Assembly: GCF_014205635.1 (NCBI RefSeq)
Contig: NZ_JACIIV010000019.1
Span: 1 to 64,000 of the forward strand
Direction of reading: 5' to 3'
DNA: 64,000 nucleotides
From: Polymorphobacter multimanifer
GTDB lineage: Bacteria > Pseudomonadota > Alphaproteobacteria > Sphingomonadales > Sphingomonadaceae
Part shown: in pieces, positions 1 through 9,916 of the stretch
How positions within the stretch are numbered: the first letter of the stretch is position 1
Layout of the letters: the number at the start of each line of letters is the position of its first letter
The notes under the pieces: generated by a model
What the model was told of the DNA's origin: nothing
Seen by the model: only the letters and a program-made list of their open reading frames with translations
Databases searched by the model: none
Translations under genes and position numbers: made by a program

Positions 1-69
1 GTCGATACTGCGCGACTGTCCGGGGCCAATCCCTACAACACCATCCTCGGCGCTGTCTCCGCCGGATAG
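1..69 (+). CDS. C-terminal tail of an unidentified protein, possibly an IS66-type transposase remnant
   Basis: An open frame enters from the left edge and ends at TAG after 22 residues. The visible pattern, D-T-A-R-L-x-G-x-N-P followed by a hydrophobic helix, resembles the C-terminal stretch of IS66 TnpC proteins, but it stops earlier than those proteins normally do. The match is short and made from memory of the family, so the identity is weak. It lies beside an AT-rich, interrupted ATPase gene, which would suit a mobile-element context. The 220 bp between it and that gene show no gene or clear repeat. Confidence 0.3.
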   Translation, partial: VDTARLSGANPYNTILGAVSAG

Positions 70-290
70 CTCAACGCAGGGGGTGGGTAATTACGTCTTC
101 GATCTCCCATACGCGGCAGACACGATATCAGCCACAAGGTCGCAGAACTCTGTCCTAAGAATTCGCGAAAAATAACGTTGTTAAGTCCGCGCTTGCGCAG
201 CCAACCGATTGATAAGGGCTTAGCATGCCGACAGCCGGAATTAATCGCGGCTTGGTCGGGCAGATTCTCCTGAGATAACGGAAATCAAAC

Positions 291-1607
291 TTATATCCCG
301 TCGAGGTTTACAGCCGGCTCCTCAAACTGGAGCTCGGCCATGTCTTCGGCATACTCCGGTCGCTGCCAAGGCCAATCACTTCTAGTATATTTGCGAAAGA
401 ATAACAGCTCACGATCAACTAGTGCCACTTTTCTTGCAATGCTATTGTAGACAAGCACAGGGGGAGAAATTTTTCGTTCCGATTGAAGCCTATTTAGGCG
501 GCTCAAGGCAGCAGACAGCACGGATAAGTTAGCATCTTGCTCGTAATCTTGAATTCTTAAAAGCAGAACTTGCCGATCTAATCCCTTAAGTAACTCTTCA
601 TCGGAAGCCTCAACGCAAACACGTACTAAATGGTAATACATTTTCAGCTTTGTCCGCTCAGGATCCTTAAATCCTTTGCCCACGATCTCAACAAAGCCAT
701 GGTACCGATTTTCCTGTCCGGTACAAATCTTGTTCCTCGACTGTTCTACGATATCTAAATCCTCAATCTGAATCGTATTCAATTGCGTTTTGTAAACAGC
801 CGATATCAAACAAGCTTCCTCAAGCATCCGTTGCAGAAGGCCAACACTACCACTTGCGTCACCTAAAAGCGCTTCCTTCAAAGGCTCACCAAATTTAATA
901 TTTAATACTTCTTATCCGCGTTTAACAACCAGCGCTAAGTCATCTTTATTCCATTGAATATCGATCTCTTCAACCCTTCCGTCCAAGTCGTTATTATAAA
1001 GCGTAAGAAGATTGTGCTCGGCCCAAACGCCTATTACTATAAGGAACACGGACATGTCCCAAAACGCTTTCATATCGAAAGCCAAGCGTCTACGCTCATC
1101 TTCAGAAAGATAATGGAAATCTTCTATCACCACTCTCTTTCCAGACGCCTTGATAATATCTGATAAATAAACCAAAGAGTCTGAATTTGAACTAAGGCCA
1201 ACTTTGGTTTCCCATTCGTGACTAATACTGGCGTCCAAACTACCTCCCGCCTCAGCTTGAGAAAGTAATGGTATACCTACTTTCCCCTTTGCCTCAACTT
1301 GAGTCGATCCCTCTATTGTTCGCGTTGCAGTGTGCTCAAGTGGATCGCGCGCACCTAACTGACGACGGATCTCGTTATAGATACTTTCAATGGTAAAATC
1401 AGGATTGCACGGCACTATGATAGACTGGCTTTCTGGAAGCTGTTTCCTTCGAAGACTTGTCTTTCCCTGTTTCGATGAGCCGTAAATAACTATATGGCGA
1501 TCAGATTCGAGTAGGTATCGAAACTTACCGTCTAATCCCTGCCGATCGACGTATGTGTATGTTGGCACCGATGCCGAAATGCCAAAAACTTCTTTCAAAC
1601 TAACCAT
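291..1607 (-). pseudogene. P-loop ATPase gene interrupted by one in-frame TAA
   Basis: The first part (1607 down to a TAA at 914-912, 231 residues) has a Walker A motif GSSKQGKTSL near residue 45 and a Walker B-like VVIEDF near residue 160. After the TAA the same frame continues without any shift through ten codons (EVLNIKFGEP) and another 196 residues to 291. The joined product would be about 438 residues. The residues on either side of the stop read as one continuous helix-rich AAA/STAND-like region ending in a GSVGLLQR motif, so a single substitution such as GAA to TAA explains the break. An RBS-like GAGGG precedes the ATG at 1607. The base composition is much more AT-rich than the rest of the window, which suggests transfer. 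The function is unknown; such stand-alone ATPases are often found in variable islands. A sequencing error or two separately translated pieces remain possible. Confidence 0.7.
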
Positions 1608-1837
1608 TAGATGCCCTCACTAATCATTTGGCCCCCGATCTCGGTGCACCATGGCAAAGAAGGGGTCTGGGGTCGAGACCCAAGCCGCCGGAGGCTTTTA
1701 TCGCGGTTGAGACGTTGGTCCTTAGGCCCCGGGACAAGCCCGGGGCTACGGCGGGGCAGGCGAGTCGGGGGCGCGGGCGGTGCCCCCACCCTGCCGCTTC
1801 GCGGCTGTCCCTCCCCGCAAGGGGGAGGGCGTTGGGT
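1608..1837. other. Non-coding junction with two GC-rich hairpins
   Basis: No supported gene lies here. It marks the change from AT-rich to GC-rich DNA. Two perfect inverted repeats are visible: GCCCCGGG-acaag-CCCGGGGC at 1726-1746 and CCCTCCCC-gcaag-GGGGAGGG at 1809-1829. The second lies just past the thiC stop and could end thiC transcripts or be a dispersed sphingomonad repeat, since it has no T tract. Confidence 0.6.
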
Positions 1838-3842
<2,005 letters not shown>

Positions 3843-3870
3843 ACATTGGTGCGCTTGATGGCGCTGTGCG

Positions 3871-4614
3871 TCAACCTCGGAAATCGGTGACGATGCCGCG
3901 ATCGGTGCCGCAGCTCTGGTCCCAGAAGCGGAAGTAGAGGCCGTAGTTGCAGTTGTAATGGCGGTGGTGCGCCTCGTGGTGCGACGCGGAGATGAAGTGG
4001 CGGCCGAACCAGCCGTTGACCCAGGATTTGGGGAACATCTCCCAGCCCATGTGGTTGGTGACGCCCATGATGGTGGCGATGGTGAGGACGATGGCCATGG
4101 CGCCGACATGGATGGGGATGATGAAGGCGAGGGCGGGAAGCAGGACAGCGCCGGAGATGGCCTCCCAGGGGTGGAAGCTCATCGCGGCCCAGGCTGTTGG
4201 GGGTTTCGAAGCGTGGTGGACGGCGTGGACGGCTTTGAAGAGCTTGGGGCCGTGCATCCAGCGGTGGGTCCAGTAGAACCAGCTGTCGTGGAGGAAGAGG
4301 TAGAGGGCGACCGAGAGCGGAAACCAGAGCCATTCGAGCGGGGTGCTGAGGCTGGTTTGCAGCTGTGTCCAGCCGCGGGTTCGCCAGAGCTCGAGGTTTA
4401 GGCCGGCGGGGACGGCGTAGATGACGGCGGAAAGCAGCGACCAGCGGATTTCGGAGGCGATCTGCTTCTTGCGCTTGGCGGGGTTGGCGGGGCCGGCGGT
4501 GATGCCGCGGCGCGCGGTGAGCCAGGCGAAGCCGCCCGAGACGGCGAGATAGCGGATGGTGACGATGGCCACCATGCCGAGGATGCCGAGGAGGATGGTG
4601 GGAGCGCCGATCAC
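3871..4614 (-). CDS. Sterol desaturase / fatty acid hydroxylase family membrane protein
   Basis: This 247-residue membrane protein has the three histidine clusters of the di-iron fatty-acid-hydroxylase superfamily: H109-x7-H-x3-H around residues 109-121, HAVHH at 130-134, and HHEAHH at 212-217. Hydrophobic segments occur near residues 5-30, 60-75, 93-108 and 155-185. The family inserts oxygen or double bonds into lipids; in sphingomonads some members act on carotenoids or sphingolipid-type chains. The substrate cannot be read from this sequence. The gene lies just upstream of the thiC riboswitch on the same strand, but the riboswitch makes separate regulation likely. Confidence 0.85.
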   Translation of the reverse strand: MIGAPTILLGILGMVAIVTIRYLAVSGGFAWLTARRGITAGPANPAKRKKQIASEIRWSLLSAVIYAVPAGLNLELWRTRGWTQLQTSLSTPLEWLWFPLSVALYLFLHDSWFYWTHRWMHGPKLFKAVHAVHHASKPPTAWAAMSFHPWEAISGAVLLPALAFIIPIHVGAMAIVLTIATIMGVTNHMGWEMFPKSWVNGWFGRHFISASHHEAHHRHYNCNYGLYFRFWDQSCGTDRGIVTDFRG

Positions 4615-4710
4615 GCTGCAAGCCCTAGCCGCGCGGGGGCGCGGGGAGCAAGCGGCGTGAGGGTCGCACTTCTGGCCGCAATAGGGGCCGCTGTATTCGC
4701 CTTGGGGGCG

Positions 4711-4866
4711 TTACGCGATGCCGGCGAAGCGCAGGAGATAGATGATGACCGCAATCACGACCACGATGTTGACGATGGATTTGATCTTGCCGTCCATCGG
4801 AATGTAGGTGTTGATCAGCCAGAGGATGATGCCGACGACGACGAGAGTGATGAGAAGGTTGATCAT
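4711..4866 (-). CDS. Small Thivi_2564-type membrane protein
   Basis: The 51-residue product has two hydrophobic helices joined by a short polar loop (residues about 19-30, containing IPMDGKIK). This is the layout of the small membrane family I know as Thivi_2564. The start at 4866 was chosen because GGGAG lies a few bases upstream; the frame stays open further upstream, but that extension has no RBS and is not hydrophobic. The function is unknown, and it stands alone. Confidence 0.75.
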   Translation of the reverse strand: MINLLITLVVVGIILWLINTYIPMDGKIKSIVNIVVVIAVIIYLLRFAGIA

Positions 4867-5044
4867 GTTGGCTCCCAGCGTCTGAATGACGCACTGCGGT
4901 AAGGAAACTTGTTTCGACGGAATTGGTTCCAGCCAAATGTCGTGGCTGTTCATTTTTGCTGAATTCTGTTGGTCGGTGGACATCGGACCGGGGTCGTCGA
5001 TCTGACTGGCAGTCTGTTATTCTTCGTGTGGTTCGACCGCTGGC

Positions 5045-5668
5045 TCAAGGCTGCGCGCTGAGCGCCTGGGCAAACACCGCCGTCAGCATCTCGGGGGTCA
5101 ACCGGCCGGTGTTGGTGTTGAGTTGCGAGGGGTGGAAGCTGTCCAGCACCGTGTAGCCGGTGTAGAGGCGGTGGACGGCGCCATGCGCGAACGGGTGCTT
5201 GGGGAGCTTGCCGCCGCAAGCCTTGATGGCGGACTGGTGGGCGATCTGGCCGAGCGCCACGATGGTGCGGGCTGCGGGCAGGGCTTCGAGGGTGCCGAGC
5301 AGGAAGGGGCGGCAGGCGTGGACTTCGGCAGGGGTCGGCTTGTTGCCCGGCGGAGCGCAGCGGACGGCATTGGTGATGAAGGTGCGGTGGAGGTGAAGCG
5401 TGCCGTTCTCCTGCGGTGTGGCGAGTCCGGCGGCGATCAGGGTGGCTTCGAGGAGGCTGCCGGCGCTGTCTCCGGTGAAGGGGCGGCCGGTGCGGTTGGC
5501 GCCGGTGCGGCCGGGGGCGAGGCCGAGGATGAGGAGCCAGGCGGCGGGATCGCCGAAGCCCTGGACGGGGGCATTGTGCCACTCGGGGTTGCCGAGGCGG
5601 TTCGCGTGCCGATAGGTGACGAGCCGCGGGCAGAGCGGGCAGTCGGCTGGAGGTTCGGGCGCGTGCAT
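5045..5668 (-). CDS. Uracil-DNA glycosylase, family 5 (UdgB-like)
   Basis: Family 5 glycosylases remove uracil, and often hypoxanthine, from DNA in base-excision repair. The 207-residue product has four cysteines arranged as in iron-sulfur UDGs (about residues 10, 13, 104 and 119). It also has the motif GLAPGRTGANRTGRPFTGD at 49-67 and a C-terminal SFHPSQLNTNTGR motif. The substrate-loop form GLAPG, followed by A rather than an acidic residue, points to family 5 instead of family 4. The start at 5668 shares bases with the folK start on the other strand. A longer upstream open frame exists but has no family similarity. Confidence 0.9.
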   Translation of the reverse strand: MHAPEPPADCPLCPRLVTYRHANRLGNPEWHNAPVQGFGDPAAWLLILGLAPGRTGANRTGRPFTGDSAGSLLEATLIAAGLATPQENGTLHLHRTFITNAVRCAPPGNKPTPAEVHACRPFLLGTLEALPAARTIVALGQIAHQSAIKACGGKLPKHPFAHGAVHRLYTGYTVLDSFHPSQLNTNTGRLTPEMLTAVFAQALSAQP

Positions 5669-6173
5669 GGGTGAGGCTTTGGCGTTGATCGGGCTGGGGA
5701 GCAACCGCCGGCATGGGCTGTATGGCCGGCCCGAGGGCGTGCTGCGGGCGGCAGTGGCGGCATTGTTGGCGGCGGGGCTGCGGGTGGAGCGGGTTTCCAA
5801 AGTTCATGCGACGGCGCCGATGGGGCCGGGGGGGCGGCGCTTTGCCAATGCGGTGCTGGCGGCACGCTGGGGCGGCGATGCGCATGGGCTGCTGGCGCTG
5901 GTGAAGGCGGTGGAGCGCGATTTCGGGCGGCGGGGGGCGCAGCGCTGGGGGGACCGGGTGCTCGATCTGGATGTGCTGGCGCTGGGGGATGTTGTGGTCC
6001 GCGAGGCTGGTCTTGTGGTGCCGCATGCGGGGCTGGCGGTGCGGCGATTTGTGTTGGCGCCGCTGGTGGAGGTGGCGCCGGGATGGCGGCATCCGGTGCT
6101 GGGGTTGACGGCTCGGCAGTTGCATGTGCGGGCGTTGCGTCCTAAACGCGCGCCGTTGCGTGTGGGCCCTTAG
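5667..6173 (+). CDS. folK: 2-amino-4-hydroxy-6-hydroxymethyldihydropteridine diphosphokinase
   Basis: FolK transfers pyrophosphate from ATP to 6-hydroxymethyl-7,8-dihydropterin in folate synthesis. The 168-residue product begins with the typical IGLGSN and contains the HPPK signature RWGDRVLDLDVLALG, which holds the magnesium-binding aspartates. The ATG at 5667 overlaps the divergent uracil-DNA glycosylase start (bases CATG). At the other end the stop codon TAG (6171-6173) lies inside the tRNA-Lys gene. No other folate gene is adjacent; a FolM-like reductase and folB are at 26-27 kb. Confidence 0.93.
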   Translation: MGEALALIGLGSNRRHGLYGRPEGVLRAAVAALLAAGLRVERVSKVHATAPMGPGGRRFANAVLAARWGGDAHGLLALVKAVERDFGRRGAQRWGDRVLDLDVLALGDVVVREAGLVVPHAGLAVRRFVLAPLVEVAPGWRHPVLGLTARQLHVRALRPKRAPLRVGP

Positions 6174-6239
6174 CTCAATCGGTAGAGCGGACGCCTTTTA
6201 AGCGTTAGGTCGCGGGTTCAAATCCCGCAGGGCCCACCA
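6164..6239 (+). tRNA. tRNA-Lys (anticodon TTT)
   Basis: The 76-nt gene folds as a standard cloverleaf: acceptor GGGCCCT/AGGGCCC, D stem GCTC/GAGC, anticodon stem GACGC/GCGTT with loop CTTTTAA, and T arm GCGGG-TTCAAAT-CCCGC. CCA is encoded. The anticodon TTT reads lysine codons. The first ten bases overlap the end of folK. Confidence 0.98.
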
Positions 6240-6542
6240 ACGCGCAGCGCGGCAAGATTTTGCGAAGCAAAATCGCGACTCGCGCCAGCGCGGCCGGCGA
6301 GGCGGCTGGCCCTGCCAGCCGAACTCGTCCGACGGCGTGGCTTGGCCACGCGCTTTCTTTCTTCCTGCCTTTCTGCGCCCCTCGCAGCGTTCGCCGGCCT
6401 CCCCTCGGCGGCGGCTTCGCCGCGCCGCCGCACCGACCGCCCCGCAAAGGCCCTCACCCTCCCACGCGCTGAAGAAGCGCGCGGGCCCCTCCCTCTCCCG
6501 CGTTGCGGGAGAGGGTGTTAAGGGAGCGCAGGGGGGCACATC
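6240..6542. other. Hairpin-rich non-coding region after tRNA-Lys
   Basis: No gene is supported here. A run of perfect inverted repeats is visible: GATTTTGC-gaa-GCAAAATC at 6256-6274, CGGCTGGC-cct-GCCAGCCG at 6303-6321, GCGTGGC-ttg-GCCACGC at 6335-6351, and a two-hairpin dispersed repeat at 6451-6515. The first hairpin may terminate tRNA-Lys transcription, although no long T tract follows. Confidence 0.7.
6451..6518. repeat. Double-hairpin dispersed repeat, copy 1
   Basis: The element has two adjacent palindromes. The first is CCCACGCGCT-gaaga-AGCGCGCGGG, with one A-C mismatch. The second is CCCTCTCCCGC-gtt-GCGGGAGAGGG, which is perfect. Almost the same sequence recurs at 17658-17725, and a half copy at 9780-9825. 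It resembles REP/BIME elements of GC-rich proteobacteria and lies between tRNA-Lys and the following hydrolase gene. Confidence 0.8.
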
Positions 6543-7319
6543 ATGGCATTATCGGACTGGGCGCTGAGCGACTTCACCGGCGGCGGCTTCACGCGGCCTG
6601 TCTATCGGCGCGGGCAGGGGCCGGCGGTGATCGTGATCCATGAGATTCCGGGGCTGCATCCGCAGGTGATCGACTTCGGCGAGCGGCTAGTGGATGCGGG
6701 GATGAGCGTGTTCATGCCGAGCCTGTTCGGGACGCCGGGCAAGGCGGTGACCAAGGGCTATGCGATCCGCTCGATGCTGGGGAATATCTGCATTCGCCGC
6801 GAGTTCAGCGTGTGGAAGGATGGGCGGTCGAGCCCGATTGTCGACTGGCTGCGGGCGCTGGCGCGGCATGCGCATGGGACGTGCGGCGGGCCGGGGGTGG
6901 GGGCGGTGGGGATGTGCTTCACCGGCGGCTTTGCGCTGGCGATGATGACCGAGCCGGCGGTGGTGGCACCTGTGCTGGCGCAGCCTTCGATGCCCATTCG
7001 GGGTGCAAAAGCTGGATCGATCGATGTGTCGCCGGCCGAGATGGCGTGTGCGAAGCGGCGGCTGGTCGATGAGGATCTGACCGTGCTCGGGCTGCGCTAC
7101 AAGGGTGATCCGTTTGTGCCCGATGCGCGGTTTGCGCGATTGTCGGCGGAGCTGGAGGACAGGTTCGAAGCGGTGGCGCTTGAGCCCGAGGACGCAAAGC
7201 CCGATACGGGGATGACGCCGCACAGCGTGCTGACGATCCACCTGCCGACGAGCGGGCCTGGGAAGGATGCCGAGGTGCGGACGATCGGCTTCTTCAGGAA
7301 AAGGTTGGGATTGGCGTGA
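6543..7319 (+). CDS. Dienelactone hydrolase family protein
   Basis: The 258-residue product has the alpha/beta-hydrolase layout of dienelactone hydrolases. The early motif VIHEIPGLHP lies at 31-40, and the nucleophile elbow GMCFTGG at about residue 123 has cysteine (C125) where most hydrolases have serine, as in DLH. A late PHSVLTIH stretch may supply the histidine. Such enzymes open lactone rings in aromatic degradation, but many relatives have other ester substrates, so the substrate is open. A GGGGGG run lies before the ATG. The stop overlaps the start of the FKBP gene as TGATG, which suggests translational coupling. Confidence 0.85.
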   Translation: MALSDWALSDFTGGGFTRPVYRRGQGPAVIVIHEIPGLHPQVIDFGERLVDAGMSVFMPSLFGTPGKAVTKGYAIRSMLGNICIRREFSVWKDGRSSPIVDWLRALARHAHGTCGGPGVGAVGMCFTGGFALAMMTEPAVVAPVLAQPSMPIRGAKAGSIDVSPAEMACAKRRLVDEDLTVLGLRYKGDPFVPDARFARLSAELEDRFEAVALEPEDAKPDTGMTPHSVLTIHLPTSGPGKDAEVRTIGFFRKRLGLA

Positions 7320-7723
7320 TGCGCGTGTTGGGATTGGGTGTGGCGGCGGTGATGCTGGTGGCGGCGGTCGGGGTGCCGGTGGTGCTGCCTGGCGGCACGC
7401 GGGCGACTGACACCAAGGAGGGCACCGGGCAGGTGGCCGAGCCGGGGCAGCAGGTGGCGGTGCATTACACCGGCTGGACGTGGAGCCAGGGGCTGAAGGG
7501 CAAGCAGTTCGACAGCTCGAAGGGCGGGCCGCCGTTCGTGTTCACGCTGGGCATCGGCGAGGTCATCCTGGGGTGGGACGAGGGTGTGGCGGGGATGCGC
7601 GTGGGCGGAAAGCGGACGTTGATCGTGCCTGCCGGGGCCGCTTATGGCGATGCCGGGGCAGGGCCGGATATTCCGCCGGGTGCGACACTGCTGTTCGAGG
7701 TGGAGTTGCTTGGCGTCCGCTAG
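7319..7723 (+). CDS. FKBP-type peptidyl-prolyl isomerase, exported
   Basis: After an N-terminal hydrophobic segment (residues about 3-24, likely a signal peptide or anchor) comes one FKBP domain with the typical VHYTGW, FDSS, FTLG-x-GEVILGWDEGV and IPPGATLLFEVELL motifs. It should catalyse proline isomerisation of proteins in the periplasm. At 134 residues it is a minimal FKBP. The ATG at 7319 overlaps the preceding stop. The next gene starts 40 bp later, so the three genes may share a transcript. Confidence 0.92.
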   Translation: MRVLGLGVAAVMLVAAVGVPVVLPGGTRATDTKEGTGQVAEPGQQVAVHYTGWTWSQGLKGKQFDSSKGGPPFVFTLGIGEVILGWDEGVAGMRVGGKRTLIVPAGAAYGDAGAGPDIPPGATLLFEVELLGVR

Positions 7724-7763
7724 CCGATTATGCTGCAAGTGCGAAGAAGAGGACGAAGGCTTA

Positions 7764-8906
7764 ATGAGCTGGTGTGAAATCAAGGAAGCGGGGGCGCCGA
7801 CGCGCGTGCTCGTGCTGCAGGGCGGGGGCGCGCTCGGAAGTTATCAGGCAGGCGTTTTCGAGGCGCTCGATGGGGCGTGCTTCCTGCCCGATTGGGTGGC
7901 GGGAACATCGATCGGCGCGATCAATGGTGCGATCATTGCCGGCAACCGGCCGGACGACCGGCTGGCGGCGCTGCGCGGCTTCTGGGAGACGGTGACCGGG
8001 GGGCTTCCGATCGAGGGTGAGGGGCTGGGGCGTGGATTGACCGCAGCCTGGCACCAGTGGGCGAGCAGCTGGGCGATGTTCAATGGCGCGCCGGGGTTTT
8101 TTCGCCCGCAATGGCCGCCGGTGGTGCCGTGGCTGGCGGGACCGCTGGGGATGTATGACACGCGGCCGCTGCTGGAGACGCTCGACCGGCTGGTGGACTG
8201 GGACCTGCTCAACTCGGGCGCGGTGCGGCTGAGTGTGGGGGCGGTGAATGTGGAGACCGGCAACTTCCGTTACTTCGACACCGAGACCGAGCGGCTCGAT
8301 GCGCGGCACATCATGGCCTCGGGCGCGTTGCCGCCGGGGTTTGCGCCGGTGCAGATCGACGATTGCTGGTGGTGGGACGGCGGGCTGGTGTCGAACACCC
8401 CGCTCGAACATGTGCTCGAGCATTGCGGCGCGCGCGATGCGGTGGTGGTCCAGGTCGATCTGTTCCCGTCGCGGGGGCCGCTGCCCGACTCTGTTGCCGA
8501 GGCCGAGGAGCGGGTGGCGGACATCCGCTTTTCCAGCCGCACCCGGCTGGTGACCGATGCCGGGGTGAAGCTCGAAGCGGTACGAGCGAGTGCGCGCAAG
8601 CTGCTGGCAATGCTGCCGGCGGAGCTGCGCGACAGCCGCGAGGGGCGGTCGCTTGCGCGCCAGTCCCAGGCCGGCGGGCGGGTGGCGATCGGGCAGCTGG
8701 TGTACAAGGAGCAGCCGGTGCGCGGGGCGGCGCGGGGCCGCGAGTTCAGCCGGGTGACGATGCGCGCGCATTGGGCATCGGGGCTGCACGACATGACCGC
8801 GGGGCTGGGCTGTGCCGTCCGGCTGGCGCACGACATGCCCGAGGGCGTTTCGAGCCATGACCTGACGGCCCCCGGCAACATCGGCATGGCGATGGCGGCC
8901 GAGTGA
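7764..8906 (+). CDS. Patatin-like phospholipase with DUF3734-type C-terminal region
   Basis: The 380-residue product has the patatin Ser-Asp dyad. The oxyanion loop GGGALGSYQAG lies at 20-30, the nucleophile elbow GTSIG has S49, and the acid is in DGG at about D205. The C-terminal third matches the extension seen in DUF3734 proteins. The next gene is 3-hydroxybutyrate dehydrogenase, a pairing I know from many alphaproteobacteria, which suggests a role in PHB or lipid turnover. The start at 7764 follows a GAGGACGAAGG purine run; the frame is open further upstream but overlaps the FKBP gene. Confidence 0.9.
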   Translation: MSWCEIKEAGAPTRVLVLQGGGALGSYQAGVFEALDGACFLPDWVAGTSIGAINGAIIAGNRPDDRLAALRGFWETVTGGLPIEGEGLGRGLTAAWHQWASSWAMFNGAPGFFRPQWPPVVPWLAGPLGMYDTRPLLETLDRLVDWDLLNSGAVRLSVGAVNVETGNFRYFDTETERLDARHIMASGALPPGFAPVQIDDCWWWDGGLVSNTPLEHVLEHCGARDAVVVQVDLFPSRGPLPDSVAEAEERVADIRFSSRTRLVTDAGVKLEAVRASARKLLAMLPAELRDSREGRSLARQSQAGGRVAIGQLVYKEQPVRGAARGREFSRVTMRAHWASGLHDMTAGLGCAVRLAHDMPEGVSSHDLTAPGNIGMAMAAE

Positions 8907-8982
8907 ATTTCGTTTTGTTGTCGAGGGTTCTCTGTCGGAAAACCGGGTTCCGCTTTTCCGCAACACATTTCAGGAGTGGCGT

Positions 8983-9774
8983 ATGAGCAAGTTTCTGAGC
9001 GGCAAGGTGGCGCTGGTGACCGGGGCCACGAGCGGCATCGGGCTGGCGGTGGCGGATGCCCTGGGGGCTGCGGGTGCAGACCTGGTGATCGGCGGCTTCG
9101 GCGAGGCCGATGCGGTTGCGGCGACGGTGAAGGATCTCGCCGACCGTCATGGGGTGCGGGTGGCGCATGATGGCTCGGACCTGACCGATGGGGCGGCGGT
9201 GCGGGCGATGGTGGCCAGGGTTGAATCCGATTTCGGGCGGGTGGATGTGCTGGTGAACAATGCCGGCATGCAGCATGTGGCGCCGGTGGAGGAATTTCCG
9301 CCCGAGCGCTGGGACCTGATCATGGCGCTCAACCTGTCGGCGGCCTTTCATGGCATGGCAGCGGTGGTTCCGGGGATGAAGGCGCGCGGATGGGGGCGGA
9401 TCATCTCGACGGCGAGTGCGCACTCGCTGGTCGCGAGCCCGTTCAAGAGTGCCTATGTGGCGGCCAAGCACGGCCTGCTCGGCCTGAGCAAGACGGTGGC
9501 GCTGGAAACGGCCGAGCATGGCATCACCGTCAACACGATTTCGCCGGGCTATGTGTGGACGCCGCTGGTGGAGAAGCAGATTCCCGACACGATGAAGGCG
9601 CGGGGGCTGACGCGCGAGCAGGTGATCGACGATGTGCTGCTGAAGGCACAGCCGACCAAGGCGTTCGTGACGGTGGAACAGGTGGCGGCGATGGCGCTGC
9701 ATTTGTGCTCGGATGCTTCGGCGCCGATTACCGGGGCCAACCTTGTCATGGACGGGGGTTGGTCGGCGGCTTGA
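8983..9774 (+). CDS. bdhA: 3-hydroxybutyrate dehydrogenase
   Basis: This classical SDR of 263 residues oxidises D-3-hydroxybutyrate to acetoacetate with NAD, the last step in use of PHB monomers. It has the nucleotide-binding GATSGIG at 14-20, NNAG at 92-95, catalytic S near 145, and Y158-x3-K162 in SAYVAAKHG. The regions around NNAGMQHV and the C terminus fit the 3-hydroxybutyrate dehydrogenase subgroup. AGGAG lies before the ATG. It follows the patatin-like gene by 76 bp, and phaZ is elsewhere in the window at 33 kb. Confidence 0.93.
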   Translation: MSKFLSGKVALVTGATSGIGLAVADALGAAGADLVIGGFGEADAVAATVKDLADRHGVRVAHDGSDLTDGAAVRAMVARVESDFGRVDVLVNNAGMQHVAPVEEFPPERWDLIMALNLSAAFHGMAAVVPGMKARGWGRIISTASAHSLVASPFKSAYVAAKHGLLGLSKTVALETAEHGITVNTISPGYVWTPLVEKQIPDTMKARGLTREQVIDDVLLKAQPTKAFVTVEQVAAMALHLCSDASAPITGANLVMDGGWSAA

Positions 9775-9779
9775 GCCCG

Positions 9780-9825
9780 TCACCCTCCCTCTCCCGCGCG
9801 CTGGGAGAAGGGCTTGTCACTCCGA
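9780..9825. repeat. Half copy of the dispersed hairpin repeat
   Basis: The sequence CACCCTCCCTCTCCCGCG-cgct-GGGAGAAGGG matches the second hairpin of the repeat at 6451 and 17658 with a changed loop and one mismatch. It lies right after the 3-hydroxybutyrate dehydrogenase stop and could act as a transcript 3' end. Confidence 0.6.
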
Positions 9826-9916
9826 ATGAACGCGCCGACACTCTTTCGAGTGGTGGCGATTCGCCGCGGACGGCCTCGGGGACATGAGGCGCTGCGGGCA
9901 CATTCAGGGGGAACTT

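Noticed and set aside
6198-6539. Open frames antisense to tRNA-Lys that contain the peptide GPAGFEPAT
   Set aside because: This string is the known false protein made by translating the T arm and acceptor end of a tRNA gene in reverse. The rest runs through hairpin repeats.
7316-7318. GTG at 7316 as the FKBP start
   Set aside because: The ATG at 7319 directly after it gives the same protein minus one residue and forms the common TGATG overlap.
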